Assembly (NCBI RefSeq): GCF_002929295.1
Contig: NZ_PJIM01000003.1
Location: forward strand, 1-64,000
Length of the DNA: 64,000 nt
Reading direction: 5' to 3'
Source of the DNA: Arthrobacter sp. SX1312
Lineage (GTDB): Bacteria > Actinomycetota > Actinomycetes > Actinomycetales > Micrococcaceae
Made by a program: the position numbers and the translations under genes. Numbering within the stretch: position 1 is the stretch's first letter; every line of letters starts with the position of its first letter. The notes below the pieces were generated by a model. It did no database searches. It was not told where the DNA came from and saw nothing but the letters and a program-made list of their open reading frames with translations. This document shows positions 48,737 to 57,854 of this stretch, piece after piece.

Positions 48737-50228
48737 CGCGCTCGACGCCGGCAGCCTGCACCTCACCCCCGCCGTCGGTTACACGGCCCTGCTCCTCGTG
48801 GCCCTCAGCACCGTGCTCATCGGCATCTACGGTCTGCGGATCTCCCGGACCACCGGGGACTTCTACGTCGCCTCCCGGACGGTGCGCCCCTGGTGGAACG
48901 CCTCCGCGATCGGCGGCGAATACCTGTCCGCCGCGAGCTTCCTCGGCGTCGCCGGGCTCATCCTCATCTCGGGCGTGGACGCCCTCTGGTTCCCGATCGG
49001 GTACACCGCCGGGTACCTGATGCTCCTGCTGTTCGTCGCCGCTCCCCTGCGCCGCTCGGGTGCCTACACCATCCCCGATTTCGCGCAGGCGCGGCTGGAC
49101 TCGCTGCTGGTGCGCCGCGTGACGAGCATGCTCGTCGTCATCGTCGGCTGGCTGTACATCGTGCCGCAGCTCCACGGCGCCGCCCTGACGGTGCAGATCA
49201 CCACGGGCCTGCCGTCGTGGGTGGGACCGCTCGCCGTCGTCGTCGTGGTGTGCCTGAGCGTGGTCACGGGCGGCATGCGCTCCATCACGTTCGTCCAGGC
49301 GTTCCAGTACTGGCTCAAGCTGACGGCCCTCGCCGTCCCGGCGGTGTTCATCCTGTTCCGCCTGGGCGCCGAGGGCGCGTCGATCACGGCGGGTGGCAGC
49401 GTGTTCACCACCGACCTGAACACGACGGCGCACGCCTCCCTCTACGGCACCATCTCGCTGGTCATCGCGCTCCTGTTCGGCACCCTCGGGCTCCCCCACG
49501 TGCTGGTGCGCTTCTACACGAATCCGGACGGGGCGTCGGCGCGGTGGACCACGGTGCTCGTGCTCGGCCTGCTCTCGGTCTTCTACCTGTTCCCCACCGT
49601 GTACGGCATCCTGGGGCGCATCCACACGCCGGAGCTCGCGGCGGGCGGCGCCGCGGACGCGACGGTCCTCCTGCTCCCCGGCCGCATCTTCGACGGCGCG
49701 ACCGGCGACCTGCTGTCCGCCCTGGTGACGGCGGGCGCCTTCGCCGCGTTCCTGTCCACGACGAGCGGCCTCGTGGTCTCGCTCGCCGGTGTGATCAGCC
49801 AGGAGTTCTTCCAGGGCAGCGTGACGGGGTTCCGGCGGGCCGCGCTGCTGTCCACGATCGTCCCCCTGGTGATCGCCCTCCTCACCGACACCCTGGCACT
49901 GGCCGGCAGCGTCGGGTCCGTCTTCGCGTTCACCGCCTCCACCATCTGCCCGCTGCTGCTGCTGGGCATCTGGTGGCGGGGCCTCACCGACGCCGGCGCG
50001 ATCGCGGGGATGGCCGTCGGCGCGATCCTGTGCGGCGGCGCGATCACCGCCACCGCGGCGCTGGGAGCGGGGGCGGGCGACCGCTGGGTCTGGCTCGGCC
50101 AGCCGGCCCTGTGGACGGTACCGGCGGCGTTCCTCACCATGGTGCTCGTGTCGCGCGCGACCGCGGGACGGCGGCCGACGACGGCGTCGCGCGTGCTGGC
50201 GCGCCTCCACACCCCCGAGCCGCGCTAG
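48729..50228 (+). CDS. Second sodium/solute symporter, acetate/monocarboxylate-like
   Basis: 499 residues, 13 or so helices. SSS pattern: GDFYVASRTVRPWWNASAIGGEYLSAASFLGVAGL, GGMRSITFVQAFQYWLKL, LPHVLVRFYTNPDGASARW. It is shorter than the first copy and only moderately similar. It follows the two-component genes on the same strand, so it may be the system's main target. Substrate is probably a short carboxylate, by homology and context only. Confidence 0.88.
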   Translation: MTDALDAGSLHLTPAVGYTALLLVALSTVLIGIYGLRISRTTGDFYVASRTVRPWWNASAIGGEYLSAASFLGVAGLILISGVDALWFPIGYTAGYLMLLLFVAAPLRRSGAYTIPDFAQARLDSLLVRRVTSMLVVIVGWLYIVPQLHGAALTVQITTGLPSWVGPLAVVVVVCLSVVTGGMRSITFVQAFQYWLKLTALAVPAVFILFRLGAEGASITAGGSVFTTDLNTTAHASLYGTISLVIALLFGTLGLPHVLVRFYTNPDGASARWTTVLVLGLLSVFYLFPTVYGILGRIHTPELAAGGAADATVLLLPGRIFDGATGDLLSALVTAGAFAAFLSTTSGLVVSLAGVISQEFFQGSVTGFRRAALLSTIVPLVIALLTDTLALAGSVGSVFAFTASTICPLLLLGIWWRGLTDAGAIAGMAVGAILCGGAITATAALGAGAGDRWVWLGQPALWTVPAAFLTMVLVSRATAGRRPTTASRVLARLHTPEPR

Positions 50229-50229
50229 G

Positions 50230-50805
50230 TCAGTCGATCCCGGCCATCAGTTCGATGACGCGGTCCAGGAACGCATCCACCTGGCTCTCCTCGTAGCCGT
50301 CCGCTCCCCGGGCCTCGCGGAACACCGCACGGCGGACGACGTCGACGCTCATCGGCACATGGTTCTCCAGGTACTGCAGGAGGTCGTCGCACAGGCGGTC
50401 GACGTCCTCGATGTCGTAGCTCGGGCTGCCCTGCTTCGCGGGCCGGCGGAAACGCTCGCCGGCCGGGCGGTGGAGCCTACGGCGCAGTACGGCGGCGGTC
50501 CGACCGATCTGCCGGAGCCACGCGTCCTCGCCCTCGGTCCGGATCAGGTGGTCGCGTTCCCGCTGCGCGAAGACGTCCTCGAGGCGGTCCAGCGCGGCGT
50601 CGACGGCCCGCGGGTCGTACCCGCCGCGGGCCGGGTCGAAGGCCATGGACCGGACGTCCCTGCTCGTGATGGCCGCCGCCGGATCCTCGGCGTCGTAGCA
50701 GCCGCGCGCCCGGGCCAGGAACCGGTCCACCTGGCGGGTGTTGTAGCCGAGCTCCCGCCGTCCGACACGCGTGAACGGGGAGGTGCCGGGCCGAGCGAGG
50801 TCCAT
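50230..50805 (-). CDS. DivIVA-domain-containing protein
   Basis: 191 residues with three DivIVA-type repeats: FTRVGRRELGYNTRQVDRFLARAR, MAFDPARGGYDPRAVDAALDRLEDVFAQRER and FREARGADGYEESQVDAFLDRVIELM. The second is followed by a short coiled-coil-like stretch. The short length and lack of a long coiled coil differ from Wag31/DivIVA; this is the accessory form seen in many actinobacteria. It may recognise membrane curvature or the pole. Nothing here shows a division role. Confidence 0.85.
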   Translation of the reverse strand: MDLARPGTSPFTRVGRRELGYNTRQVDRFLARARGCYDAEDPAAAITSRDVRSMAFDPARGGYDPRAVDAALDRLEDVFAQRERDHLIRTEGEDAWLRQIGRTAAVLRRRLHRPAGERFRRPAKQGSPSYDIEDVDRLCDDLLQYLENHVPMSVDVVRRAVFREARGADGYEESQVDAFLDRVIELMAGID

Positions 50806-50882
50806 GGATGATCCTTCCGCCTAGGCCGTCGAGGGACAGTTCAGGAGCCCGCGAGCCCCGGGATTCCGCCGTCGGCCCGTCG

Positions 50883-51896
50883 TCAGAGCAGTCCCGGTAC
50901 CAATGTAGCGGACAGCAGATAGGCGACCGGGCAAGCCAGCACGATCGAATCCAGCCGGTCCATCACGCCGCCGTGACCGGGGAGGATGGTGCCCATGTCC
51001 TTGACGCCGAGCTCCCGCTTGATCATCGATTCGGCGAAGTCGCCGGCGGTGGCGGAGGCGACGACGACGACGGCGAGGGCGAGGCCGATCCACAGCGGCT
51101 GCCCGAGCAGGAGCACCGCGCAGAGCCCGCCGATGATCATCGCGCCGCCGATGGAGCCGCCGAAACCCTCCCAGGATTTCTTCGGGCTGATCTTGGGCGC
51201 CATGGGGTGCTTCCCGAAGAACGCCCCGACCAGGTACCCGAAGGTGTCGTTCGCGACCACGAGCAGCAGGAGCGTGGCGATGACGAGGTAGCCTCCCTCG
51301 GCGCGCATCAGGAGCATCGCGAAGCTCATCATGAACGGTACCCAGAGCAGCGTGAACGTACCGGCCATGAGGCTCTTCGCGGCATCCGGGGCGGGGTCGA
51401 GCGAGCGCCACAGGAAGATGCCGACGACGGCGGCGACGGTGGCGACGGCGAGCCCCTCCGCTCCGCCGAAATAGGCGGAGAACGGGAGCACGAGCGTTCC
51501 CGCCAGGGTGGGCGCGAGCGGCACGCGGATGCGGCGCAGCCCCAGCGCCCGGGAGATCTCCCAGACGCCCACGGCAGCGAACAGGGTGACGATGCCCGCG
51601 AAGACGACCGGGAAGAACAGCAGGCCGACCAGGACCGGGATGAGGAGGCCGGCGCCCACACCGATGGCCGCCGGGAGGTTGCGGCCGGCGCGCGACGGCG
51701 CACCGGGCTCCCGGGCGGATCGCCGCCGCTTCAGCAGTCCGAGACCGGGCGTCCAGCCGGTACGCCGCGATCGGCGGGACGCAGGGGCGGCACCGCCCGG
51801 GGCGGCACCCGCCTCGGGCACCGCGGCGGTCGCTGTCCCGGCGTCGGGCTTCGGGACGGGCCCGACGCCGGGACCGGCTGGATTAGGATCTGCCAT
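50883..51896 (-). CDS. cdsA: Phosphatidate cytidylyltransferase
   Basis: 337 residues. CTP + phosphatidate to CDP-diacylglycerol, for phospholipid synthesis. The CDS signature is complete: SMIKRELGVKDMGTILPGHGGVMDRLDSIV, and SPKKSWEGFGGSIGGA before it. About eight membrane helices. The first 75 residues are a soluble Ala/Pro/Gly-rich extension. The ATG shares one base with the frr stop (TGATG), so the pair is coupled. The frr-cdsA order is conserved in bacteria. Confidence 0.95.
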   Translation of the reverse strand: MADPNPAGPGVGPVPKPDAGTATAAVPEAGAAPGGAAPASRRSRRTGWTPGLGLLKRRRSAREPGAPSRAGRNLPAAIGVGAGLLIPVLVGLLFFPVVFAGIVTLFAAVGVWEISRALGLRRIRVPLAPTLAGTLVLPFSAYFGGAEGLAVATVAAVVGIFLWRSLDPAPDAAKSLMAGTFTLLWVPFMMSFAMLLMRAEGGYLVIATLLLLVVANDTFGYLVGAFFGKHPMAPKISPKKSWEGFGGSIGGAMIIGGLCAVLLLGQPLWIGLALAVVVVASATAGDFAESMIKRELGVKDMGTILPGHGGVMDRLDSIVLACPVAYLLSATLVPGLL

Positions 51897-52453
51897 CAGA
51901 CCTCGAGCAGCTCCGTTTCCTTGCGCTTCAGGAGCTCGTCGATGAGGTCCACGCGCGCCTTGGTCATGGCGTCGAGTTCCTTCTCGGCGCGCGAGCCCTC
52001 GTCCTCACCGGCGTCGCCGTCCTTCACGGCCTTGTCGATGCCGTCCTTGGCCTTGCGGCGGACGTTGCGGATGGAGATCTTGGCGTCCTCGGCCTTGGTC
52101 TTCACCAGCTTCACGTACTCCTTGCGGCGCTCCTGCGTCAGCTCGGGCAGGACCACCCGGATCACATTGCCGTCGTTGGACGGGTTGGCTCCGAGGTCGG
52201 AGTCGCGCAACGCACGCTCGATGTCGTTGAGGGAGGCGCGGTCGAACGGGGTGATGAGCAGGGTGCGCGCCTCCGGGTTCTGGAAGGACGCGAGCTGCTG
52301 CAGCGGGGTGGGGGCGCCGTAGTACATGACGACCACCTTGGAGAACAGGGAGGCGTTGGCTCGGCCGGTGCGGACCGTCGCGAAGTCCTCCTTTGCGACC
52401 TCCACGGCCTTGTCCATCTTGTCGGTGGCTTCCAGCAGGGTCTCTTCGATCAC
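51896..52453 (-). CDS. frr: Ribosome recycling factor
   Basis: 185 residues, the usual length. With EF-G it splits the post-termination ribosome. Conserved blocks: KAVEVAKEDFATVRTGRANASL, YYGAPTPLQQLASF, NDGNVIRVVLPELTQERRKEYVKLVK, and VRRKAKDGIDKAVKDG. The GTG start at 52453 has AAGGAG 5 bases upstream. It comes after pyrH as usual. Confidence 0.96.
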   Translation of the reverse strand: MIEETLLEATDKMDKAVEVAKEDFATVRTGRANASLFSKVVVMYYGAPTPLQQLASFQNPEARTLLITPFDRASLNDIERALRDSDLGANPSNDGNVIRVVLPELTQERRKEYVKLVKTKAEDAKISIRNVRRKAKDGIDKAVKDGDAGEDEGSRAEKELDAMTKARVDLIDELLKRKETELLEV

Positions 52454-52571
52454 AATGTCTCCTTCGATCCACAGTCGGCTGCACGGCAACCGTTCCAGTG
52501 GTCAATCCTAGTTCAACGGCGCGCCGCACCCCGGCGCGGCCCGGTGCGGCACCGCCGTTCCCGCCCGGGGG

Positions 52572-53312
52572 CTAGGTGGTGACGAGGGTGCCGAGCTTCT
52601 CGCCCCGGATGGCACGCGTCACGTTGCCCTCGCCCTGCATCCCGAAGACCACCATCGTCAGGTTGTTGTCCTTGCACATGGTCATGGCCGTCTGGTCCAT
52701 CACGCGGATGTCGCGGCGCAGGGCCTCGTCGTAGGACAGGGTCTGGAGCTTCTCCGCCGTCGGGTCCTTGTGCGGGTCGGCGGTGTAGACGCCGTCGACG
52801 CCGCTCTTCGCCATGAGGACCTCGTCCGCGTGCACTTCCAGCGCACGCTGGGCCGCGACCGTGTCGGTGGAGAAGTAGGGCAGGCCCGCGCCGGCGCCGA
52901 AGATGACCACGCGGCCCTTCTCGAGGTGTCGGATGGCGCGCCGCGGGATGTACGCCTCGGCGACCTGGCCCATGGTGATCGCGCTCTGCACGCGCGTCTC
53001 GACACCGGCCTGCTCGAGGAAGTCCTGCAGGGCCAGGCAGTTCATGACCGTGCCGAGCATGCCCATGTAGTCGGCGCGCGAGCGGTCCATGCCGCTCTGC
53101 GACAGCTCGGCGCCGCGGAAGAAGTTGCCGCCGCCGACGACGATCGCCACCTCGACGTCGCCGACGGTCGCGGCGATCTGCTGGGCGATACCGCGGACCG
53201 TGTCCGGGTCCACGCCCAGCTTGCCGCCGCCGAAGACCTCACCGGAGAGCTTGAGCAGGACCCGGCGCCGCCCCGTGGGACCACCCGTCGGAGCAGTGGA
53301 TGTGGTGTCCAT
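52572..53312 (-). CDS. pyrH: UMP kinase
   Basis: 246 residues, amino-acid kinase fold, UMP + ATP to UDP. Visible: [92 protein letters not shown] and [19 protein letters not shown] 53312 has GGGAGG 6 bases upstream. It is second after the terminator of rpsB-tsf, so it likely has its own promoter. Confidence 0.96.
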   Translation of the reverse strand: MDTTSTAPTGGPTGRRRVLLKLSGEVFGGGKLGVDPDTVRGIAQQIAATVGDVEVAIVVGGGNFFRGAELSQSGMDRSRADYMGMLGTVMNCLALQDFLEQAGVETRVQSAITMGQVAEAYIPRRAIRHLEKGRVVIFGAGAGLPYFSTDTVAAQRALEVHADEVLMAKSGVDGVYTADPHKDPTAEKLQTLSYDEALRRDIRVMDQTAMTMCKDNNLTMVVFGMQGEGNVTRAIRGEKLGTLVTT

Positions 53313-53426
53313 GAAGTGCCTCCCGGGCATAGTGCTGTGGGCCGGTCCTGGGCGGACGGCCGATGGTGCGAAGGTGGGATGGTGCCGGACCCGTTACAGG
53401 ATACGGCGCGCCTCCCGGGCGCAGGA

Positions 53427-53457
53427 AAGGGCGGCCACCTCGAGGGTGGCCGCCCTT
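53427..53457 (-). terminator. Hairpin terminator after tsf
   Basis: Thirteen perfect base pairs around a 5-base loop, 32 bases past the tsf stop, followed on the minus strand by TCC. It isolates rpsB-tsf from pyrH-frr-cdsA. Confidence 0.8.
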
Positions 53458-53488
53458 CACAGTTGTGCTGTCGACCTGGCCTGAGGTA

Positions 53489-54325
53489 CTAGGCGCCGAC
53501 GCGGAACCGCGCGAAGGCCGTGGCCTTGGCGTCGGCCTCGGTGAGGACCGCGGCGACGGACTTCTTCGCGTCCTTGGCGAAGGCCTGGTCCACCAGGACA
53601 CCCTCCTTGAAGAAGCCGGTGAGGCGTCCTTCGACGATCTTCGCGAGGGCCTGCTCGGGCTTGCCCTCGGCGCGGGCCGTCTCGTCGGCGATGCGACGCT
53701 CCGACTCGACGAGCTCGGCGGGGACATCCTCGCGCGTCAGGTAGGTGGGGGAGTAGGCGGCGATGTGGACGGCCACGTCGTGCGTCGCCGCGACGGCGGC
53801 GTCGCCCGAGCCCTCGACGGCGAAGAGCACGCCGACCTGGGCGGGGAGGTCCTTGGACGTCTTGTGCAGGTAGGCGTCGACGATCTGGCCTTCGACGCGG
53901 GCGATGCGGCGGACGTCGACCTTCTCGCCGAGCAGCGCACCGGCTTCGATGACGTGCTCCGAGACGGGCTTGCCGTCCAGCTCGAAGGCCAGGAGGGTCT
54001 CGACGTCGGTGGCGCCGGACGCGACGGCCGCGCCGAGCACCTTGTTGGAGAACTCGATGAAGGGGCCGGCCTTGGCGACGAAGTCGGTCTCGCAGTTGAC
54101 CTCGATCATGACCCCGACGTTGCCGTCGACGCGAGCGGCGACGAGGCCCTCGGCGGTCGAGCGGCCTTCGCGCTTGGTGGCGCCCTTGAGACCCTTGATC
54201 CGGATCAGTTCCAGGGCCTTGTCGGCGTCGCCATTGGCCTCGTCGAGGGCCTTCTTGACGTCCATCATGCCTGCGCCCGTGCGCTCGCGCAGGGCCTTGA
54301 TGTCAGCGGCAGTGAAATTTGCCAT
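53489..54325 (-). CDS. tsf: Elongation factor Ts
   Basis: 278 residues. Nucleotide exchange factor for EF-Tu. N-terminal UBA-like region with the signature LRERTGAGMMDVKKALDEANGD, core with VNCETDFVAK and CGALLGEKV-type segment, and the C-terminal module. ATG 54325 has AGGAG 5 bases upstream. Adjacent to rpsB as in nearly all bacteria. Confidence 0.97.
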   Translation of the reverse strand: MANFTAADIKALRERTGAGMMDVKKALDEANGDADKALELIRIKGLKGATKREGRSTAEGLVAARVDGNVGVMIEVNCETDFVAKAGPFIEFSNKVLGAAVASGATDVETLLAFELDGKPVSEHVIEAGALLGEKVDVRRIARVEGQIVDAYLHKTSKDLPAQVGVLFAVEGSGDAAVAATHDVAVHIAAYSPTYLTREDVPAELVESERRIADETARAEGKPEQALAKIVEGRLTGFFKEGVLVDQAFAKDAKKSVAAVLTEADAKATAFARFRVGA

Positions 54326-54401
54326 ATGAACTCCTAAGTTGAGGTGGATCGGAACATGCGTAAGGGGCATGGTTTGACCCACACCCCTTACGCATCGAGG
54401 A

Positions 54402-55364
54402 CTACTTGGTGTCGCTGGCAGCTTCCGTGGCGGGAGCTACTGCTTCGGGGACTTCCTCGGCGATGGGAGCCTGCAGGCCTGCAGGCGCCTCCTCGACGGC
54501 GGGAGCCTCGACGGCGGGTGCTTCGACGCCGGGTGCTTCGGCGGCAGCTTCGGGAGCCGCGGCTTCGGTCGCCTCGGGCGCGCCAGCGGCGGCGTCCGAG
54601 GTGCCCTGGAGCAGCTCACGCTCCCACTCGGCCATGGGCTCGTCGGCGGCGGCTTCGTTGTTGCCCGAGCGGTTGTGGCGGGCCATGAGGCCTTCGGCCA
54701 CGGCGTCGGCGATGACCCGGGTCAGCAGGTTGACGGCGCGGATGGCGTCGTCGTTGCCGGGGATCGGGAAGTCGACCTCGTCGGGATCGCAGTTGGTGTC
54801 GAGGATCGCGACGACGGGGATGTTGAGCTTCTTCGCCTCGTCGATGGCGAGGTGCTCCTTCTTGGTGTCGACGACCCACACGACCGAAGGGGCCTTGGTC
54901 AGGTTGCGGATACCACCGAGGTTGCTTTGCAGCTTGGTGAGCTCACGCTTGAGGAGCAGGAGCTCCTTCTTGGTGTGGCCCGAACCGGCGACGTCGTCGA
55001 AGTCGATCTCTTCGAGTTCCTTCATGCGCTGGATGCGCTTGGAGACCGTCTGGAAGTTGGTGAGCATGCCGCCGAGCCAACGCTGGTTGACGTAGGGCTG
55101 GCCGACGCGCGTGGCCTGGTCGGCGATCGCTTCCTGGGCCTGCTTCTTGGTGCCGACGAAGAGCACGGTTCCGCCGTGGGCGACGGTGGCCTTGACGAAC
55201 TCGTAGGCGCGGTCGATGTAGCCCAGCGACTGCTGGAGATCGATGATGTAGATGCCGTTGCGCTCGGTGAAGATGAAGCGCTTCATCTTCGGGTTCCAAC
55301 GGCGGGTCTGGTGACCGAAGTGGACGCCGCTGTCGAGCAGCTGGCGCATGGTTACGACTGGCAT
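54402..55364 (-). CDS. rpsB: 30S ribosomal protein S2
   Basis: 320 residues. The first 235 are normal S2 ([79 protein letters not shown]). The last about 65 are an Ala/Glu/Pro-rich extension, longer than usual even for actinobacteria. Such acidic tails are common in this phylum and probably disordered. Short leader to the next upstream gene is absent: a 430-base region separates it from the M23 gene. Confidence 0.97.
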   Translation of the reverse strand: MPVVTMRQLLDSGVHFGHQTRRWNPKMKRFIFTERNGIYIIDLQQSLGYIDRAYEFVKATVAHGGTVLFVGTKKQAQEAIADQATRVGQPYVNQRWLGGMLTNFQTVSKRIQRMKELEEIDFDDVAGSGHTKKELLLLKRELTKLQSNLGGIRNLTKAPSVVWVVDTKKEHLAIDEAKKLNIPVVAILDTNCDPDEVDFPIPGNDDAIRAVNLLTRVIADAVAEGLMARHNRSGNNEAAADEPMAEWERELLQGTSDAAAGAPEATEAAAPEAAAEAPGVEAPAVEAPAVEEAPAGLQAPIAEEVPEAVAPATEAASDTK

Positions 55365-55796
55365 GTTCTGCCTTTCCTCAGCTTCGGCTCGGGCGCGGAG
55401 CGCCGCCTGAAGCTTGTTGACGGTTGTCTCGGTGCCGGCCGGGGTGGCCGGTACGTCCTGGTACCGGGTCGTCCGATGGACGCGCCCTCCCCAACCGGAC
55501 TGGTCCGGACCGCAGGGTGGGCACTTCGGCGCCGTTCGTCGGCGCAGAATCGCAGGTACGCGTAGTCAGCCTGCGGATTCCACGACCCATCGATGCCAGG
55601 GGCATACGGATGTGGGAGCAGCAGACTGCTGGGTCCAGTGTACTACAGCGGCGGTGGCGGATCGGGCCGGCGACGGCGGTCGGGCAGCGGTCCCGGTGAC
55701 GCTCCGGGGGTGCCTCCACCCCTCGGCTCCGACGCGTGATGTCCACATACGGGCCCGGGGTGCGCGCCCGGCGGACGGGAGATGCAGGCTGGGGCC
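55365..55796 (-). other. rpsB upstream region, no gene
   Basis: 432 bases with no credible gene; the frames found are Arg/Pro-rich shadows. A minus-strand TACACT hexamer near 55640 with 17-base-distant poor -35 is the best promoter, which would give a leader of about 270 bases for rpsB. Several GC-rich hairpins can form (for example around 55450-55560). An S2 autoregulatory leader is possible but I cannot establish it. The M23 gene promoter must also be here on the plus strand. Confidence 0.4.
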
Positions 55797-56456
55797 ATGA
55801 GCGATCCCCTCGATTCCCTCGATTCCCCGATGCACCAGCCGGGCCGCCGTCGCGCAGGCGTCCGGGAGGGTGCCGCCCCCGCCGTCGCGGTGGCCCTTCT
55901 CACGGTGCTGCTCTGCGTCCCGTCCGGAGCCGGCACCTCCCGCCCTGCTCCCGCTGCCGGCGGGGGGGCCACTCCGGCACCGTTCGTGCCCGAGTGGACC
56001 TGGCCCCTGGACCCTGCGCCCGAGGTCCTCCGTCCCTTCGAGAAGCCGCCGCAGACGTGGAAGCGGGGGCACCGGGGCGTCGACCTGTCCGCCCATGCCG
56101 GCGGGCCCGTCGGGGTGGTGAGTCCGGCGGACGGCGTCGTGTCCTTCGCGGGAAGGGTGGTGGACCGGGGTGTCCTGTCCATCGACCACGGCCAGGGTCG
56201 GATCAGCAGCTTCGAACCCGTCTCCACCGATCTGTCCCGGGGTGAGCACGTCAGCCGGGGACAGGTGGTGGCGACGCTCGACGCCTCCCCTGCCCGCCGA
56301 CCCGCGGACGGACCTGTCCGGGAGCACTGCGGTCAGCCGTGCCTCCACTGGGGCGTCCGCGAGGACGGCGAGTATGTGGACCCGCTGTCCTTCGTGACGG
56401 ACCGGCGGCCGTCGGTACTGCTTCCGCTCGGTGACGGCGTGCGGATCCGGCGGTAG
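55797..56456 (+). CDS. M23-family metallopeptidase (LytM-like)
   Basis: 219 residues. N-terminal basic stretch, then one hydrophobic helix (APAVAVALLTVLLCV, about 31-45) as signal or anchor, a Pro/Ala/Gly linker, and an M23 domain with RGHRGVDLSAHAGGPVGVVSPADGVV (first His and Asp ligands) and CLHWGVREDGEYVDPL (final His). The His of the HxH pair is present as LHWG. It should cleave peptidoglycan cross-links or act in an activator role. The ATG at 55797 is preferred by position; an upstream in-frame start at 55782 exists. Confidence 0.85.
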   Translation: MSDPLDSLDSPMHQPGRRRAGVREGAAPAVAVALLTVLLCVPSGAGTSRPAPAAGGGATPAPFVPEWTWPLDPAPEVLRPFEKPPQTWKRGHRGVDLSAHAGGPVGVVSPADGVVSFAGRVVDRGVLSIDHGQGRISSFEPVSTDLSRGEHVSRGQVVATLDASPARRPADGPVREHCGQPCLHWGVREDGEYVDPLSFVTDRRPSVLLPLGDGVRIRR

Positions 56457-56460
56457 AGCG

Positions 56461-57651
56461 CTAGACGAACGCGGCGATGCCCGTGATGGACCGGCCGGCG
56501 ACGAGGGTGTTGATCTCCTGCGTGCCCTCGTAGGAGTAGATCGCCTCGGCGTCGGAGAAGATCTTCGCCATCTCGTAGTCCACGACGATCCCGTTGCCCC
56601 CGAGGATGTTGCGCCCCGCTGCGACGCTCTCGCGCATGCGGGCCGTGGTGAACGCCTTGGCGAGGGCCGACTGCTCGTCCTTCGCCTTGCCCGCGTCCTC
56701 GAGCTGGGACAGCCGCACCATCATGCCCATGGAACTCATGGCATTGCCCAGGATCTGCACGAGCTGCTGCTGCACGAGCTGGAAGCCGGCGATCGGCCGT
56801 CCGAACTGCTCGCGCTCCACGGCATACCGGCGGGCGACGTCGAAGGCCGCGAGCTGCTGGCCGACGGCCTGCCAGCCGACGGCGAGGCGCGTGACCTTGA
56901 GGACCTTGTTGGTGTCGCGGAAGCTGTTGGCGCCCTTCAGGTGGAAGTCGTCCGACACGACCACGTCATCGAGGACGATGTCCGCGTTCTCGACGGTGCG
57001 GAGGGCGATCTTGTTCTCGATCGTGGACGAGGAGAAGCCCGGGAGCGTGGTGTCCACCAGGAAGCCCTTGACCTGGTTGTCCGCGAGGTCCCGCGCGTAG
57101 ATGACCACCCAGTCGGAGAACGTGGCGTTGCCGATCCAGCGCTTGGCGCCGTTGAGCACCCACGACCCTCCGTCGCGGCGCGCCGTCGTCCGGGTCCCGC
57201 CGGCGACGTCGGAGCCGCCGAGCGGCTCGGTGAGGCCGAAGGCGCCGATCTTCTTCATCGCGTAGATGTCCGGCAGCCACTCCTCCTGCTGCTCCTTCGA
57301 GGCGAGGGCCTCGATGGACCCCGTGAAGAGCCCGTCGTGGACGCCCATGAAGGTGGCGAACGAGGTGTCGGCGCGGGTCATCTCGGCATGGGTGATGCCC
57401 GCGAAGAGGTTCGAGTAGCCCTGGCGGTAGACCGGGCTCATCGGGTCCAGTTCGGCGATCTTCGGGATGAGGTCCTGGGGGAAGACACCCTTGTTCCACC
57501 AGTCGGCGGCATGCGGGCGGACCTCGCGGGTGAGCCAGCCTCGGATCTCCTGCAGCCTGGAGCGCTCCTTGTCGGACAGCAACTCCTCGAAGGCGAGGAA
57601 GTCGCCGTCGGCGTACGGAAGGTTGTCGATGTCGATCGTCGTCCTGCTCAT
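56461..57651 (-). CDS. Acyl-CoA dehydrogenase (glutaryl/isobutyryl-CoA type)
   Basis: 396 residues. ACAD signatures: GAFGLTEPLGGSDVAGGTRTTARRDGGSWVLNGAKRWIGNATFSDW, and C-terminal NILGGNGIVVDYEMAKIFSDAEAIYSYEGTQEINTLVAGRSITG. The GYSNLFAG/TFMGVHDGL segment resembles glutaryl-CoA dehydrogenases, but I am not sure of the substrate. ATG 57651 with GAGGGG 6 bases upstream. It is alone on its strand, with an operator-like palindrome in its promoter region. Converges on M23 with 4 bases between. Confidence 0.9.
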   Translation of the reverse strand: MSRTTIDIDNLPYADGDFLAFEELLSDKERSRLQEIRGWLTREVRPHAADWWNKGVFPQDLIPKIAELDPMSPVYRQGYSNLFAGITHAEMTRADTSFATFMGVHDGLFTGSIEALASKEQQEEWLPDIYAMKKIGAFGLTEPLGGSDVAGGTRTTARRDGGSWVLNGAKRWIGNATFSDWVVIYARDLADNQVKGFLVDTTLPGFSSSTIENKIALRTVENADIVLDDVVVSDDFHLKGANSFRDTNKVLKVTRLAVGWQAVGQQLAAFDVARRYAVEREQFGRPIAGFQLVQQQLVQILGNAMSSMGMMVRLSQLEDAGKAKDEQSALAKAFTTARMRESVAAGRNILGGNGIVVDYEMAKIFSDAEAIYSYEGTQEINTLVAGRSITGIAAFV

Positions 57652-57726
57652 GGGATGCCCCTCACTCTGGTCGTCGGCGACCAGCACTGTTCCTCGACCT
57701 CTGAGTCCTGTGGGCATGAGCCCACG

Positions 57727-57749
57727 ACCCTATGTTACCCGCCGGTAAC
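57727..57749 (-). promoter_or_regulatory. Acyl-CoA dehydrogenase promoter with palindromic operator
   Basis: Minus-strand TAGGGT (57732-57727) as -10, with a perfect GTTACC-CGCC-GGTAAC palindrome (57734-57749) in the spacer. The -35 is poor. A TetR- or GntR-type regulator bound here would block the promoter. The gene for it is not in the window. Confidence 0.5.
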
Positions 57750-57798
57750 TTATGGCGCCAGTGGCACCGGGGGTGGTGGCCGACGGATCGGAGGACGA

Positions 57799-57831
57799 CG
57801 AATGCGCCGCCCCGGGAGGGCGGCGCATTCG
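57799..57831 (-). terminator. Hairpin terminator after the tRNA
   Basis: Fourteen perfect base pairs (CGAATGCGCCGCCC and complement) around a 5-base loop, 24 bases past the tRNA 3' end. Confidence 0.75.
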
Positions 57832-57854
57832 TGGGTCGTCACCGACCGGGTGCG

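Noticed and set aside
55378-55746. Small gene upstream of rpsB
   Set aside because: Arg/Pro-rich composition without family resemblance, no ribosome-binding site.
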